A stretch of DNA of 64,000 nt from Polycyclovorans sp002706265 (GTDB lineage Bacteria > Pseudomonadota > Gammaproteobacteria > Nevskiales > Nevskiaceae). Of the stretch, positions 46,009 through 55,199 are shown in pieces. A program made the position numbers and the translations under genes. The notes beneath the pieces are model-generated. The model made no database searches, had not been told where the DNA came from, and saw nothing but the letters and a program-made list of their open reading frames with translations. The DNA is taken from NCBI GenBank assembly GCA_963973915.1, contig CAXBBM010000006.1, positions 62,001 to 126,000 of the forward strand. Direction: 5' to 3'. Every line of letters begins with the position of its first letter. Position 1 is the stretch's first letter.

Positions 46009-46985
46009 GCCGGCCCGCGCCGCCGGGCGGCCAGTTGCGCCGCCAGCCGCAGGGCGGCTGCAAAGCTGCCGCCAAGGGCGCGGCCGGTGCCGGCCAGGTC
46101 GAGCGCCGTGCCATGGTCCACCGAGGTGCGCAGCAGCGGCAGGCCCAGGGTGACGTTCACCGCCTCGCCGAAGCCGGCGTACTTGAGCGTGGGCAGGCCC
46201 TGGTCGTGGTACATGGCCAGCACGGCATCGGCGTGATCGAGATGTTGCGGGGTGAACAGGGTGTCGGCCGGGAGCGGCCCGCTGACGTTGATGCCCTCGG
46301 CCCGTAACTGCTGCAGTGCCGGGGTGATGATGGCGGCCTCTTCATGCCCCAGGTGTCCGGATTCACCGGCGTGCGGGTTGAGCCCACACACCAGAATGCG
46401 CGGCGCGGCAATGTCGAAGTGGCGGATCAGGTCGTGATGCAGCACCCGCGCCGTGGCGACGATGCGCTTCAGGGTGATGGCATCGGCCACCGCGCGCAGC
46501 GGCAGGTGGGTGGTGACCAGCGCCACGCGCAGGGTGCCGGCAGTCAGCAGCATCACCGGAAGATCGCCGCCGCTGTGCTCGGCGAGATACTCGGTATGAC
46601 CGCTGAAGGGAATGCCGGCGTCGTTGATGACGCTCTTCTGCATCGGCCCGGTGACCAGGGCGTCGGCGCGCCCGTCGAGGCAGGCCTGCAGCGCGGTGTA
46701 CAGCGCCGTGATGACGCCGGCGCTGTTGTCAGGGTCGAGAACTCCGGGCCTGACCGGCCGCGCCAGCGGCACCGGCAACACGCGCAATGCGCCGTCTGCA
46801 ATTGGTGCGAAGGTCAGATGCGGGTCGATGACGCAGGAGATTTCCAGACCGAGTTGCCGGGCGCGCTGGGCCAGCATGGCCGGATCGGCGACGATGGCCA
46901 GCTCGGCGTTCAAGCAATGGCCCTCGGCGGCCCATTGCAGCACCAGATCGGGGCCGATGCCGGCAGGCTCGCCCGGCGTGACCAC
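46005..46985 (-). CDS. pdxA: 4-hydroxythreonine-4-phosphate dehydrogenase PdxA
   Basis: NAD-dependent step of pyridoxal-5'-phosphate synthesis. It has 326 residues. Conserved: VTPGEPAGIGPDLVL at the start, DALVTGPMQKSVINDAGIPF, SGHTEYLAEHSGGD (metal His), VCGLNPHAGESGHLGHEE (metal His), and MYHDQGLPTLKYAGFGEAVN (metal His). No ATG precedes the conserved block; GTG at 46985 is the nearest start and leaves 41 bp after the surA stop. It overlaps rsmA by four bases. Confidence 0.95.
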   Translation of the reverse strand: MVTPGEPAGIGPDLVLQWAAEGHCLNAELAIVADPAMLAQRARQLGLEISCVIDPHLTFAPIADGALRVLPVPLARPVRPGVLDPDNSAGVITALYTALQACLDGRADALVTGPMQKSVINDAGIPFSGHTEYLAEHSGGDLPVMLLTAGTLRVALVTTHLPLRAVADAITLKRIVATARVLHHDLIRHFDIAAPRILVCGLNPHAGESGHLGHEEAAIITPALQQLRAEGINVSGPLPADTLFTPQHLDHADAVLAMYHDQGLPTLKYAGFGEAVNVTLGLPLLRTSVDHGTALDLAGTGRALGGSFAAALRLAAQLAARRRGPA

Positions 46986-47026
46986 CAGCCGGGGCGGGTG
47001 GCGGCGTGGCCCGTCTGCCGTCGGCT

Positions 47027-48370
47027 TCAGGTGGCGTCCTTGGCGGCGGCTTCGGGCGGGCGATCGGACGCGATCCGGTATTCGACGAACGCCTCGGCGC
47101 GCAGGCGCCGCGACCAGCTGTCGTATTCCTCGGCCACCCGGCGATTCTTGATGGCGTTGCGCACCCGCGCACGCTTGGCAAGCTCGGTGACGTCGCGGGT
47201 GCGGCGGTCCACGACCTCGACGATGTGCCAGCCGAACTGGGTGCTGAACGGCTCGCTGAGCTCGCCCGGCGCAAGCGCGTCCATGCGCTCCTGGAAGGTC
47301 GGCACCATCATGCCCGGCGGGTTGTAGCCCAGGTCGCCGCCATTGTTCTTGCTGCCGGGGTCATCGGAAAACTCGGCCGCGAGCTTGGAGAGCTTTTCGC
47401 CGGCCACGATGCGCTGGTGCAGTTCGCGCGCCAGCGTGCGCGACTGCTCGTCGCTGCGAATCGTGTTGGGGCTGATGAGAATGTGCCGCGCGCGGGTTTC
47501 GACCACGCTCTGCCGTTGGTCACCGCCCTGGCGTTCGATCAGCTTGATGAGGTGGAAGCCGCCGCCGGCTTCAATGACCTCGCTGACGCCGCCAACCTCC
47601 AACGCCGCTGCGGCCGTGGCAAAGGCCGCGGGCAGGGACTCCGCGGCGCGCATGCCCAGGTCACCGCCATCAAGCGCCTGCTGGCCATCGGATTCGGCAA
47701 TGGCGATGGACTCGAAGGATTCGCCGCCCTCGACGATGCGCGTGCGTATCGATTCGATGCGCGCGCGGGCGGCGCTGCGTTCTTCTGGCGAGATGCCGTC
47801 GCGCAGCCCGATGAGAATGTGCTGCAAACGGTATTCGGCGTCGTTGGCCGTGCCGTCCTGCTGGGCGAGGTAGAGGTCGACATCGCTTTCCGACACATTG
47901 ATGCGCCCTTCGACCTCACGACTGCGAATGCGGTTGATCGCCATCTCGTCGCGAATCTGTTCACGCACGGTCAGGTAGTCGGTGCCCTCCGAGCGCAGCG
48001 CGTCGGCGAACTGCGACAGGGTCATGCCGTTTTCCTTGGCCAGATTGGTCAGGACCTCGTTGAGCTCACGATCGTCAATGCGAATGCCGGCCGCGGCCGC
48101 ACGCTGGGTCTGCACTTTGATGAGGATCAGGCGATCAAGCACCTGCTTGCGCAGCACTTCGGGCGCGGGCGGCGTGATGTCGCGGCTGCGGATCTGCTCG
48201 TTGGCCTGCTGTACGGCACTGTCGATCTCGGATTCGAGGATCACGCCGTCGTTGACGGCCACGGCAATGCGATCCAGCGGCTGCGCGGCGCTGACCGGCG
48301 CAATGCTGGCGGCGGCCAGCGTTGCACTCAGGATTGAAAGGGGAAGCAAGCGCCTGAAGGTGCGATTCAT
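47027..48370 (-). CDS. surA: Periplasmic peptidyl-prolyl isomerase/chaperone SurA
   Basis: Escorts unfolded outer-membrane proteins, including LptD, to the Bam complex. It has 447 residues. Signal peptide: MNRTFRRLLPLSILSATLAA with cleavage near SAA-QP. The N-terminal chaperone domain begins LDRIAVAVNDGVILESEIDS. Two parvulin PPIase domains follow, at about 180-285 (LQHILIGLRDGISPEERSAA, GGDLGMRAAESLP) and 295-400 (RARHILISPNTIRSDEQSRT, GGDLGYNPPGMMVPTFQERM). A C-terminal helix packs back on the core. ATG 48370 rather than the longer frame, because the signal peptide starts there. Downstream of lptD, the usual order. Confidence 0.96.
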   Translation of the reverse strand: MNRTFRRLLPLSILSATLAAASIAPVSAAQPLDRIAVAVNDGVILESEIDSAVQQANEQIRSRDITPPAPEVLRKQVLDRLILIKVQTQRAAAAGIRIDDRELNEVLTNLAKENGMTLSQFADALRSEGTDYLTVREQIRDEMAINRIRSREVEGRINVSESDVDLYLAQQDGTANDAEYRLQHILIGLRDGISPEERSAARARIESIRTRIVEGGESFESIAIAESDGQQALDGGDLGMRAAESLPAAFATAAAALEVGGVSEVIEAGGGFHLIKLIERQGGDQRQSVVETRARHILISPNTIRSDEQSRTLARELHQRIVAGEKLSKLAAEFSDDPGSKNNGGDLGYNPPGMMVPTFQERMDALAPGELSEPFSTQFGWHIVEVVDRRTRDVTELAKRARVRNAIKNRRVAEEYDSWSRRLRAEAFVEYRIASDRPPEAAAKDAT

Positions 48371-48463
48371 GAGCGATGGGGTCTGGTAGTAAGGCGGAAA
48401 AAGCAAGCCGAAAAAGATAACACGTCGGGTAGACCACGCCGCGCGGCGAACGATCCGTGGGGT

Positions 48464-50662
48464 TCAGGGCGGCGCGTCGGCGCGCGGCTGGAAGGGGTTG
48501 AAGCCGCTGCCGAGACGGGTCAGGCCCTTGAGCTCGAACTGGAAGTAGACGCCGCTGTCGTAGCGACCGTCGGTGCCGGTCAGAAACCGCCGATACGCGG
48601 CACGGATCGCCCAGCAGCAGTCCTCGAAGCCCAGCCCCGCCAGCAGGTCGATGCTTTGGCGTTCGGCCAGCGAATAGCGCCACAGATGGCTGGCGGTGAA
48701 GCCGCCGCCGATCGGCCATTGAAAGGCCAGATCGGCCTGCTCCAGCAGGTCCGACCGGTAGCGGTAGGCCAGCCGCGCCTCGCGCAGCCCTTCGCGAAAG
48801 CGCAGGCTGAACTGGGAGCGGTCAAAGCGCTCTTCGTCTGGCGACCATTGGGTGGCCGCCTGCGCCGAGACCCGCGCGCTGACCTGGTAGTCGGTGCTGG
48901 CGATGAAATCGGTGGGGCCGTTGTCGGGCAGCTGTGGTTCGTCCGGCAGCGCCACGCGCGGGGCTTGCAGACGATAAATCTGCCCGACGGACGCACTCCA
49001 GCGCACGATGCCGCGTTCGGGGTCGAGCAGTCGCGTGGTGGCGGCCACCGCGACGTGGTGGGCGTCGGACACGCGGTCGGCGCCGGTGTAGCGGTTGCGC
49101 GCGAACAACTGGGTGAAGTCGAAGTCGGGCTCGCCACTGTCGAACAGCGGCAGGTCGGACTGCGCCTCGAAGGGCGTGTACAGATAGAACATGCGGGGTT
49201 CGAGGGTCTGTATCGAGCCGGAGTGGTTGATGCGGTCGAAGCGCAGGCCGGTTTCGGCGCCCACCGTGGGCAGGCTGCGCGAGGGTCGGGGCGTCGCGCC
49301 GGCGAGGTTGCCGGTCAGTTCGTAGACGGTGTAGCGCCAGTCCACCTCGGCAATCGTGTAGCGGCTGAGCTGATCGACTTCGTAGCGCAGGTAGGGCCGG
49401 GCGTCGAAGCGCTGGCCTTCGATGGCGTCGCGGCGGGCGAAATAGACGTACTCGCTGTCGATCCCGGCACGCACGCCGCGCCAGTCGTTGGGGGTGAGGG
49501 CGGCAAAGCGGACCTGCGGCAGGCGCCTGAAGGGATCGTCCTCCGGGGCCAGGTTGAGCGCGATGGTCTGGTAGTCCTGGATCAAACCCGTCAGCGTGTA
49601 ACTGCCCGGCGCCTGATAGGTGAGCCGCAGGCTGCGGTCGAGGTGGGTGAGGGCGGCCAGGTCGAGCCCGCCGCCCAGGTCTTCGAAATAGCGCGGGTCG
49701 CTGACCTCGGCAAACCGTGCATCGACGGCCAGCCGGTCGTTGATCAAGCCTTCGTGTCGTCCGTCGACATAACTGCGCGAGCGCCCGGCGGCGCCATTGC
49801 CGGTGTCGTTGGGCAGGGTTTCGTAGCGTAGCGTTCCGCGACTGTTGCTGAAAAGGTAGCGGCCGTCGCCGATCATCTGCAGACCCCGGCTCGACATGAT
49901 GCGCGGCGTGACCGTGGCATCGTAGTTCGGGGCCAGGTTCAGATAGACCGGCCAGCGCAGGTCGATGCCGGTGTTGTCCGACTGACCAAAGGTGGGAAAC
50001 AGCAAGCCGGTGCGGCGCCGGTCATCGATCGGAAACTGAAAATACGGCAGGTACAGCACCGGCACATCTGCGAGGCGGATGACGGCGCCGCGGGCGGTGC
50101 CCAGGCCTTCATTCACATCGAGGTCGATCTCGCGGGCGTCGAGTCGCCAAGCCTCGGCCTCGGGTGGGCATGAGGTGTAGCGCCCACTGTCGAGCTTGAC
50201 GCGCCCGGTGCTGTCGAGCGTGAGCACCTCGGCCCCGCCACGGGTGTTCTGTTGGCTCAGCGCGAACTCGGTGCCGAAAAACGTGCCGGACTCGTCCACC
50301 AGATTGAACCGCGCCGATTCACTGGTGAGCATCAGGTCGGGGCTGCGGAACAGCGCGCCATCGGGCATGGCCACGCCATCGCGCTCGGCGTTGAGCGTCA
50401 GCCGCGGCGCTACCAGCACATTGTCCCCTTCGCGCAGTTCCACATTGCCGCTGACCTCGGAGTCGCTGCCGTCGATCAGTTCCAGCAGGTCGCCGGTGAT
50501 GTTCAGGTCGGCGCTGTAGCGCAGCTCGGGCGCATCGTCGGCCACGGTGAACGCCCGGCATTCGCCCGCCGCCCAGCCGGCCGAAGGCACCGCCAAGGCG
50601 GACATCGAAAGCAGGCCGAGCACGGCGGCGCGCAGGGCGGAAAGTCGCAGGCAGAAGGGCAT
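48464..50662 (-). CDS. lptD: LPS-assembly protein LptD
   Basis: Outer-membrane beta-barrel that inserts lipopolysaccharide into the outer leaflet together with LptE. It has 732 residues. Signal peptide is about 1-32 (AVLGLLSMSALAVPSAGWAA). The N-terminal OstA jellyroll has VSGNVELREGDNVLVAPRLT and GALFRSPDLML. The barrel region contains VPVLYLPYFQFPIDDRRRTG with LLFPTFGQSDNTGIDLRWPV, both LptD hallmarks. Cysteines are seen near the mature N-terminus (GECRAF), in TSCPPEAEA, and as a pair in FEDCCWAIRA, consistent with the inter-domain disulfides. It ends without the usual C-terminal Phe. First gene of lptD-surA-pdxA-rsmA, divergent from amgK. Confidence 0.96.
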   Translation of the reverse strand: MPFCLRLSALRAAVLGLLSMSALAVPSAGWAAGECRAFTVADDAPELRYSADLNITGDLLELIDGSDSEVSGNVELREGDNVLVAPRLTLNAERDGVAMPDGALFRSPDLMLTSESARFNLVDESGTFFGTEFALSQQNTRGGAEVLTLDSTGRVKLDSGRYTSCPPEAEAWRLDAREIDLDVNEGLGTARGAVIRLADVPVLYLPYFQFPIDDRRRTGLLFPTFGQSDNTGIDLRWPVYLNLAPNYDATVTPRIMSSRGLQMIGDGRYLFSNSRGTLRYETLPNDTGNGAAGRSRSYVDGRHEGLINDRLAVDARFAEVSDPRYFEDLGGGLDLAALTHLDRSLRLTYQAPGSYTLTGLIQDYQTIALNLAPEDDPFRRLPQVRFAALTPNDWRGVRAGIDSEYVYFARRDAIEGQRFDARPYLRYEVDQLSRYTIAEVDWRYTVYELTGNLAGATPRPSRSLPTVGAETGLRFDRINHSGSIQTLEPRMFYLYTPFEAQSDLPLFDSGEPDFDFTQLFARNRYTGADRVSDAHHVAVAATTRLLDPERGIVRWSASVGQIYRLQAPRVALPDEPQLPDNGPTDFIASTDYQVSARVSAQAATQWSPDEERFDRSQFSLRFREGLREARLAYRYRSDLLEQADLAFQWPIGGGFTASHLWRYSLAERQSIDLLAGLGFEDCCWAIRAAYRRFLTGTDGRYDSGVYFQFELKGLTRLGSGFNPFQPRADAPP

Positions 50663-50839
50663 CAACAGGGCGGTTTGGGGTGGCGCGGCAGGGCGTGGCA
50701 GGACATGGCAGGTGATGGACGCGCCGATCAGAACCCGCGTTCAGGGGTGCGGTGACTGGCGAGGCCTCAAGTGTAGGGGCGCAGTGTCGCCCATGGCGCG
50801 CCACTTCAAGGGATTCTGTGACGGTATGCTGACGGCCGA

Positions 50840-51832
50840 ATGACGCACAACCAAGATCACAGGGCCGAGGCCGCCCGGCAATGGGCCTGTTCCACGCTGG
50901 GTGTGAGCGACGCAGGCTGGGCGCCCGCCTCCGCCGATGCCAGCTTTCGCCGCTATTTTCGCCTGCAATCGGCGCGCGGCAGCGCGATCGTGATGGACGC
51001 GCCCCCCGCGCAGGAAGACTGCGGCCCCTTTCTGGCGGTGGCCGCGCGGCTACAGGCGGCCGGGCTGAGTGTGCCGCCGGTGCTGGGGCAGGACCTCGAC
51101 CGGGGATTTCTGCTGCTGGGCGACCTGGGCACGCACACCTGGCTGCAGGGCATGCCCCGTGCGCCAGAGGCCGCGCTGGCCTGGTTTGCCACCGCCACCG
51201 CGGCACTGGTGCAGGCGCAGCGGCATATCGACCCGGCCGGGCTGCCGGCCTACGACGCGGGGCTGCTGACGCGTGAGCTGCAACTGTTCCCCGACTGGTT
51301 TGTGGGCCGGCATCTGGGGCGCCGCTTCACGGCGGCCGAGTCGGCGCTGTGGGACACGGTGTGCGAGCGGCTGCTGGCCAACGCGCTGGCGCAGCCCAGG
51401 GTGTTCGTGCATCGCGACTTCATGCCGCGCAACTTGATGGTCAGCGACCCCAACCCCGGCATTCTGGATTTTCAGGATGCGGTGTGCGGCCCCATCAGCT
51501 ACGACGTCATTTCGCTGTTCAAGGACGCCTTTCTGAGCTGGCCGCAGACCCTGGTCGACCAGGGTCTGGCGGTCTACTGGCGACAGGCGCGCGCGGCCGG
51601 CTTGCCGGTGGCCGCCGCGCTGCATGACTTTGTGCTGCAGGCCGAGCGCATGGGCACGCAGCGTCACCTGAAAGTGCTGGGCATTTTCGCCCGCATCCGC
51701 TACCGCGATGGCAAACCCGCCTATCTTGACGACGCCCCGAGGTTCATCGCCTACCTGCGCGCGCGCGCGGCGGTCGATGCGCAGATGGCGCCACTGGGCG
51801 CGCTGCTCGATCAACTGGGACTGGCGCCATGA
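50840..51832 (+). CDS. amgK: N-acetylmuramate/N-acetylglucosamine kinase AmgK
   Basis: Phosphorylates recycled MurNAc (and GlcNAc) at the anomeric carbon. It has 330 residues with an aminoglycoside-phosphotransferase fold: DASFRRYFRLQSARGSAIVM (nucleotide strands), FLLLGDLGTHTWLQ, catalytic loop VFVHRDFMPRNLMV (HxDxxxxN) and metal motif GILDFQDAVCGPISYDVISL. The start overlaps nothing upstream; lptD diverges 177 bp away. The stop overlaps murU by four bases, which identifies the pair as the AmgK-MurU recycling route. Confidence 0.95.
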   Translation: MTHNQDHRAEAARQWACSTLGVSDAGWAPASADASFRRYFRLQSARGSAIVMDAPPAQEDCGPFLAVAARLQAAGLSVPPVLGQDLDRGFLLLGDLGTHTWLQGMPRAPEAALAWFATATAALVQAQRHIDPAGLPAYDAGLLTRELQLFPDWFVGRHLGRRFTAAESALWDTVCERLLANALAQPRVFVHRDFMPRNLMVSDPNPGILDFQDAVCGPISYDVISLFKDAFLSWPQTLVDQGLAVYWRQARAAGLPVAAALHDFVLQAERMGTQRHLKVLGIFARIRYRDGKPAYLDDAPRFIAYLRARAAVDAQMAPLGALLDQLGLAP

Positions 51833-52506
51833 AGGCGATGATTCTGGCGGCCGGCCGCGGCAGCCGCCTGCGGCCGATGACCGACCTCACCCCCAAACCG
51901 CTGATCGAGGCCGGCGGCAAGCCGCTGATCACGCACCTGCTGCGGCAGTTGCAGCGCGCCGGCATCCGCGAGGTGGTGATCAACACCGGCTGGCTGGGCG
52001 CGCAATTGGAGCAGGTGCTGGGCGACGGCCGACGCCACAACCTGAAAATTGTCTATTCACATGAGGGCTGGCCGGCGCTGGAAACCGGCGGCGGCATCGC
52101 CAACGCCCTGCCGTTGCTGGGCGAGGACGAGTTTCTGGTCGTCAACGGGGATGTCTATATCGAGGGCCTGGACCTGAAGCGGCTGGCGCGCATGCACCTG
52201 CCGGGGCAGGACCTGGCGCACCTGGTGCTGGTGCCCAATCCGTCGCACAACCTCAAGGGCGACTTCGGGCTGGTGGCCGGCCGGGTGTTCGATGCCGGGC
52301 CGAGCTACACCTTCAGCGGCGTGTCGGTGCTGCATCCGGCGCTGTTCGAGGACGCGCCCAAGGGGGCCTTCAAGCTGGCGAAGCGCCTGCGCAAGGCCGT
52401 CGAAAACCATCAGGTGACCGCCGAGCTGTTCACCGGCTACTGGTCGGATGTGGGCACCCACGAACGTCTGGCGCAACTGGAAATGCGCATCGGCGGCGGC
52501 GCCTGA
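51829..52506 (+). CDS. murU: N-acetylmuramate alpha-1-phosphate uridylyltransferase MurU
   Basis: Converts MurNAc-1-phosphate and UTP to UDP-MurNAc, bypassing the fosfomycin-sensitive MurA-MurB steps. It has 225 residues, the usual short form. Nucleotidyltransferase signature: MKAMILAAGRGSRLRPMTDL, then TPKPLIEAGGKPLITHLL. Further: VVINTGWLGAQLEQVLGDGR, ETGGGIANALPLLGEDEFLV with VNGDVYIEG (metal Asp), and late YWSDVGTHERLAQLE. It is translationally coupled to amgK. AmpD, encoded at 59657, acts earlier in the same recycling. Confidence 0.95.
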   Translation: MKAMILAAGRGSRLRPMTDLTPKPLIEAGGKPLITHLLRQLQRAGIREVVINTGWLGAQLEQVLGDGRRHNLKIVYSHEGWPALETGGGIANALPLLGEDEFLVVNGDVYIEGLDLKRLARMHLPGQDLAHLVLVPNPSHNLKGDFGLVAGRVFDAGPSYTFSGVSVLHPALFEDAPKGAFKLAKRLRKAVENHQVTAELFTGYWSDVGTHERLAQLEMRIGGGA

Positions 52507-52577
52507 GCCGCGCGCGGTCACCGGGCAACGGGGGCAGGCGCCGGGCGCGAGGGCGGGCGCTGAACGCCGGTTGAGAC

Positions 52578-53192
52578 TCAGTCGATCAGCCCCTCGGCGC
52601 GGGCGCGATGCCAGTCTGCGGCGTCATCCAGATCCCACAGCATCGGCAACTCGCAGGCAGTGCATCCCAGGGCCCGCAGCCGAGCGCGGGTCTGCGCCAT
52701 GACCCGGTCGGTGCCCCAGTCGATTGCGCTGAACAGTGCCGGGTCTGGCCGGCGGGTGCCGACCAGCACATAGCCGCCATCCTCGGCCGGCACGAACACA
52801 TGGTCGTGCTCCGCCAGCGCGGCCACCGCCGATCGCAGGTGGTCTGCGGTGAGCGCCGGGCAGTCCGTGCCGATGACCACGGCCGGGTGTTGCCCGGCGT
52901 GCATGACCGCGAGCGCGTGCGCCATGCGTGCGCCCAGATCGTCGCCCTGCTGCGCGACCGGCGGTGGGGCGCCTTCACGGGCCAGCGCCGCCCAGAAGGG
53001 ATGACAGGCATCGCCCGCCGACCACAGCCACACCTGCGCACCGCTGGCGGCTGCGGTGCGCAGGGTGCGTCGGGTCAACGCCGCCTGCAGGGCGGCCGCG
53101 CCGGCGGCGCCGAGCGTGGCGTTGAGCCGGGTCTTGGCGTAGCCCGCAATCGGTGCCTTGGCGAAGATGCCGATTCTGGGCGTGGGGCTCAG
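52578..53192 (-). CDS. DUF2064-family (TIGR04282) glycosyltransferase-like protein
   Basis: 204 residues. It matches the DUF2064 family of nucleotidyl/glycosyltransferase-A-fold proteins: RIGIFAKAPIAGYAKTRLNA at the N-terminus, LGARMAHALAVMHAGQHPAV, VVIGTDCPALTADHLRSAVA, and HDHVFVPAEDGGYVLVGTRR. The family's reaction is not firmly established. No ATG, GTG or TTG lies near the N-terminus. CTG at 53192-53190 directly precedes SPTPRIGIF and overlaps the stop of the upstream hydrolase gene by four bases (CTGA), so it is the likely start. Confidence 0.82.
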   Translation of the reverse strand: MSPTPRIGIFAKAPIAGYAKTRLNATLGAAGAAALQAALTRRTLRTAAASGAQVWLWSAGDACHPFWAALAREGAPPPVAQQGDDLGARMAHALAVMHAGQHPAVVIGTDCPALTADHLRSAVAALAEHDHVFVPAEDGGYVLVGTRRPDPALFSAIDWGTDRVMAQTRARLRALGCTACELPMLWDLDDAADWHRARAEGLID

Positions 53193-53905
53193 GCCAGGAC
53201 TTCCTTGAGAAAGTCGCGCTCGCTGACCGCCGAACGACGTTCGGCGTCGGCGTTGTGCTTGATGCCCAGGTCCGCGATATTGGCGCCCGGCACCGAGAAG
53301 GCGTGCTGGGTGTGGCCGTAGAGGTGCAGTTGCCAGTCGCTGCCGCCTTCGGTGAATTCCTTGCGGAAGGCAACCACGTCTTCGATGGGCGCCATCGGGT
53401 CGTCGGCGCCGTGCAGCACCAGGGCCTTGGCCTTGATCGGCTTGGCCGGCAGGCCGTTGGGCTTGAGCAGGCCATGAAAGCTGACCACGCCGCGCACGTC
53501 GGCGCCGCTGCGGGCCAGGTCGAGCGCGCACAGGCCGCCAAAGCAATAGCCGATCACGGCCACGCGGCCGGTGTCGGCCTCGGGCTGGGCCTTGGCCAGC
53601 GCCACGGCGGCATTGATGCGGGCCAGCAGCTCGCCGCGGTTTTCCATCAGCGGCGTCATCAGCGCGCTGTTTTCTTCAACGCTGTTGCCGCGCACGCCTT
53701 TGCCGTAGAGATCCCAGGCCACGCCCAGGTAGCCGGCCGCCGCAAGCCGCTGGGCGTGGCCGTCGGCAAAGGCGTCCCGGCCACCCCACTGGTGCCCCAC
53801 CAGCACGACCGGCCGGGGGCCTTGGAGGGCGCTGTCAACGGCCACGAAGGCCTCGAAGGTCTTGCCGCCGTGGGTGTAGTCGACGGTACGGGTGGTGATG
53901 CTCAT
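53189..53905 (-). CDS. Dienelactone hydrolase-family protein
   Basis: Alpha/beta-hydrolase of 238 residues. The DLH pattern is present: RPVVLVGHQWGGRDAFADGH, YLGVAWDLYGKGVRG, nucleophile motif VAVIGYCFGGLCALDLARSG (Cys nucleophile as in dienelactone hydrolase), Asp in LVLHGADDPMAPIED and His in HLYGHTQHAFSVPG. The physiological substrate is unknown; many relatives are general esterases. ATG 53905 follows GAGAA; the longer frame begins in sequence without fold character. It is coupled by a four-base overlap to the DUF2064 gene and divergent from mtnB. Confidence 0.87.
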   Translation of the reverse strand: MSITTRTVDYTHGGKTFEAFVAVDSALQGPRPVVLVGHQWGGRDAFADGHAQRLAAAGYLGVAWDLYGKGVRGNSVEENSALMTPLMENRGELLARINAAVALAKAQPEADTGRVAVIGYCFGGLCALDLARSGADVRGVVSFHGLLKPNGLPAKPIKAKALVLHGADDPMAPIEDVVAFRKEFTEGGSDWQLHLYGHTQHAFSVPGANIADLGIKHNADAERRSAVSERDFLKEVLA

Positions 53906-54030
53906 AAGGGGTTCTCCTTGGCGTGTGTGAAGATGCGACGAGGCCGAACCGTTGCCGGATTGCGCCGGCACGTCAACCGCAGGTCGGCTGTCATTGTTCC
54001 GCATTCAGGCGTGGCTTACAGTTCGGCGCG

Positions 54031-54648
54031 ATGAACGACCCAATGCGATATCCCGGCGCCGCCGAAGCGGCCGAGGCCATGATCATGGCCGGTCACCTGT
54101 TTCACCAGCGTGGCTGGGTGCCGGCCAGCGGCGGCAATTTTTCGGCCCGGATCGGGGCAGATGAACTGTTGATCACGGCCTCCGGCGGGCACAAGGGCGA
54201 GCTGAGCCCGGCGCAGTTTCTGCGGGCCGACCTGGATGGCCGCCCGCAGGAACCGGGCCGCAAGACCTCCTACGAGACCGGGTTGCATGTTCAGGTCTAC
54301 GCACGGGTGCCCGAGGTGGGCTGTGTGCTGCACACGCATTCGCGCGCCAATACGGTGCTGTCGCGGCGGTTCGAGCAGCTCAGCCTCAGCGGGTTCGAAC
54401 TGATGAAGGTGTTGCCGGGGCAGCCCGATCCGGCTGAAACGGTGGTGTTGCCGGTGTTCGAGAATGATCAGGACATTGCCCGCCTGGCGGCCGGCGTTGA
54501 TGCACGGATGCGCCAGGCCCCTTTTCCCGCCTATCTGATTGCCGGCCACGGCCTGTACGCCTGGGGCCGAAACGTTGCGCAGGCACGGTATGCCGTGGAA
54601 GCGCTGGAATTCATGCTGGACTGCTTATTGATGGAGCTTGACCGATGA
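54031..54648 (+). CDS. mtnB: Methylthioribulose-1-phosphate dehydratase MtnB
   Basis: Zn-dependent class II aldolase-fold enzyme of methionine salvage: dehydrates methylthioribulose-1-phosphate. It has 205 residues. Motifs: GWVPASGGNFSARI, LLITASGGHKGELSPAQFLR, CVLHTHSRANTVLSRRF (metal HTH), and IAGHGLYAWGRNVAQARYAV (third His). First gene of mtnB-mtnD-mtnC. ATG 54031 is preferred because MNDPMRYPGA leads directly into the domain. The mtnA and mtnK/mtnP functions are not in this window. Confidence 0.94.
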   Translation: MNDPMRYPGAAEAAEAMIMAGHLFHQRGWVPASGGNFSARIGADELLITASGGHKGELSPAQFLRADLDGRPQEPGRKTSYETGLHVQVYARVPEVGCVLHTHSRANTVLSRRFEQLSLSGFELMKVLPGQPDPAETVVLPVFENDQDIARLAAGVDARMRQAPFPAYLIAGHGLYAWGRNVAQARYAVEALEFMLDCLLMELDR

Positions 54649-55199
54649 CCACCCTGACCGTATTTGCCGACACCGATCCGCAAACCCCGCTGCTGCACAC
54701 CGATGATTTCGACGCCATCCAGGCCGAGCTGGCCGCCATTGGCGTGCCCCTGCAGCGCTGGACCGCCAGCGAACAGCTGGCGCCCGATGCCAGCAGCGAG
54801 ACCGTACTGAAAGCCTACGAAGGCTCGGTGGCGGCGCTGAACGCCAAGTACGGCTTCCAGAGCGTCGACGTGATGGGCATGCACCCCGATCACCCGCAGG
54901 CCGGCGAGGCACGGCAGAAATTTCTTGCCGAGCACGTGCACCACGACTTCGAGATTCGCTTCTTCGTTGACGGCGCGGGCGTGTTCTACATCCGCAAGAA
55001 CGGCAAGGTGTACATGACCGAATGCACCGCAGGCGACCTGATCGAACTGCCGGCCCACACCACGCACTGGTTCGACATGGGGCCCCGGCCGCTGTTCAAG
55101 GCGATTCGCTTCTTCACCCAGCCCGAGGGCTGGGTGGGGCATTTCACCGGCGATGCGATCGCCACCAGGTTTCCCGCCTACGCGGGCGCGGCGGCCTGA
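54645..55199 (+). CDS. mtnD: Acireductone dioxygenase MtnD
   Basis: Cupin metalloenzyme of methionine salvage. With Fe2+ it yields the methionine precursor 2-keto-4-methylthiobutyrate; with Ni2+ it makes an off-pathway product and CO. It has 184 residues. Metal ligands: HVHHDFEIRFFVDGAGVFYI (His, His, Glu near 97-103) and LPAHTTHWFDMG (His near 141). The end FKAIRFFTQPEGWVGHFTGD is typical. ATGA overlap with mtnB; the stop touches the mtnC start. Confidence 0.96.
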   Translation: MTTLTVFADTDPQTPLLHTDDFDAIQAELAAIGVPLQRWTASEQLAPDASSETVLKAYEGSVAALNAKYGFQSVDVMGMHPDHPQAGEARQKFLAEHVHHDFEIRFFVDGAGVFYIRKNGKVYMTECTAGDLIELPAHTTHWFDMGPRPLFKAIRFFTQPEGWVGHFTGDAIATRFPAYAGAAA

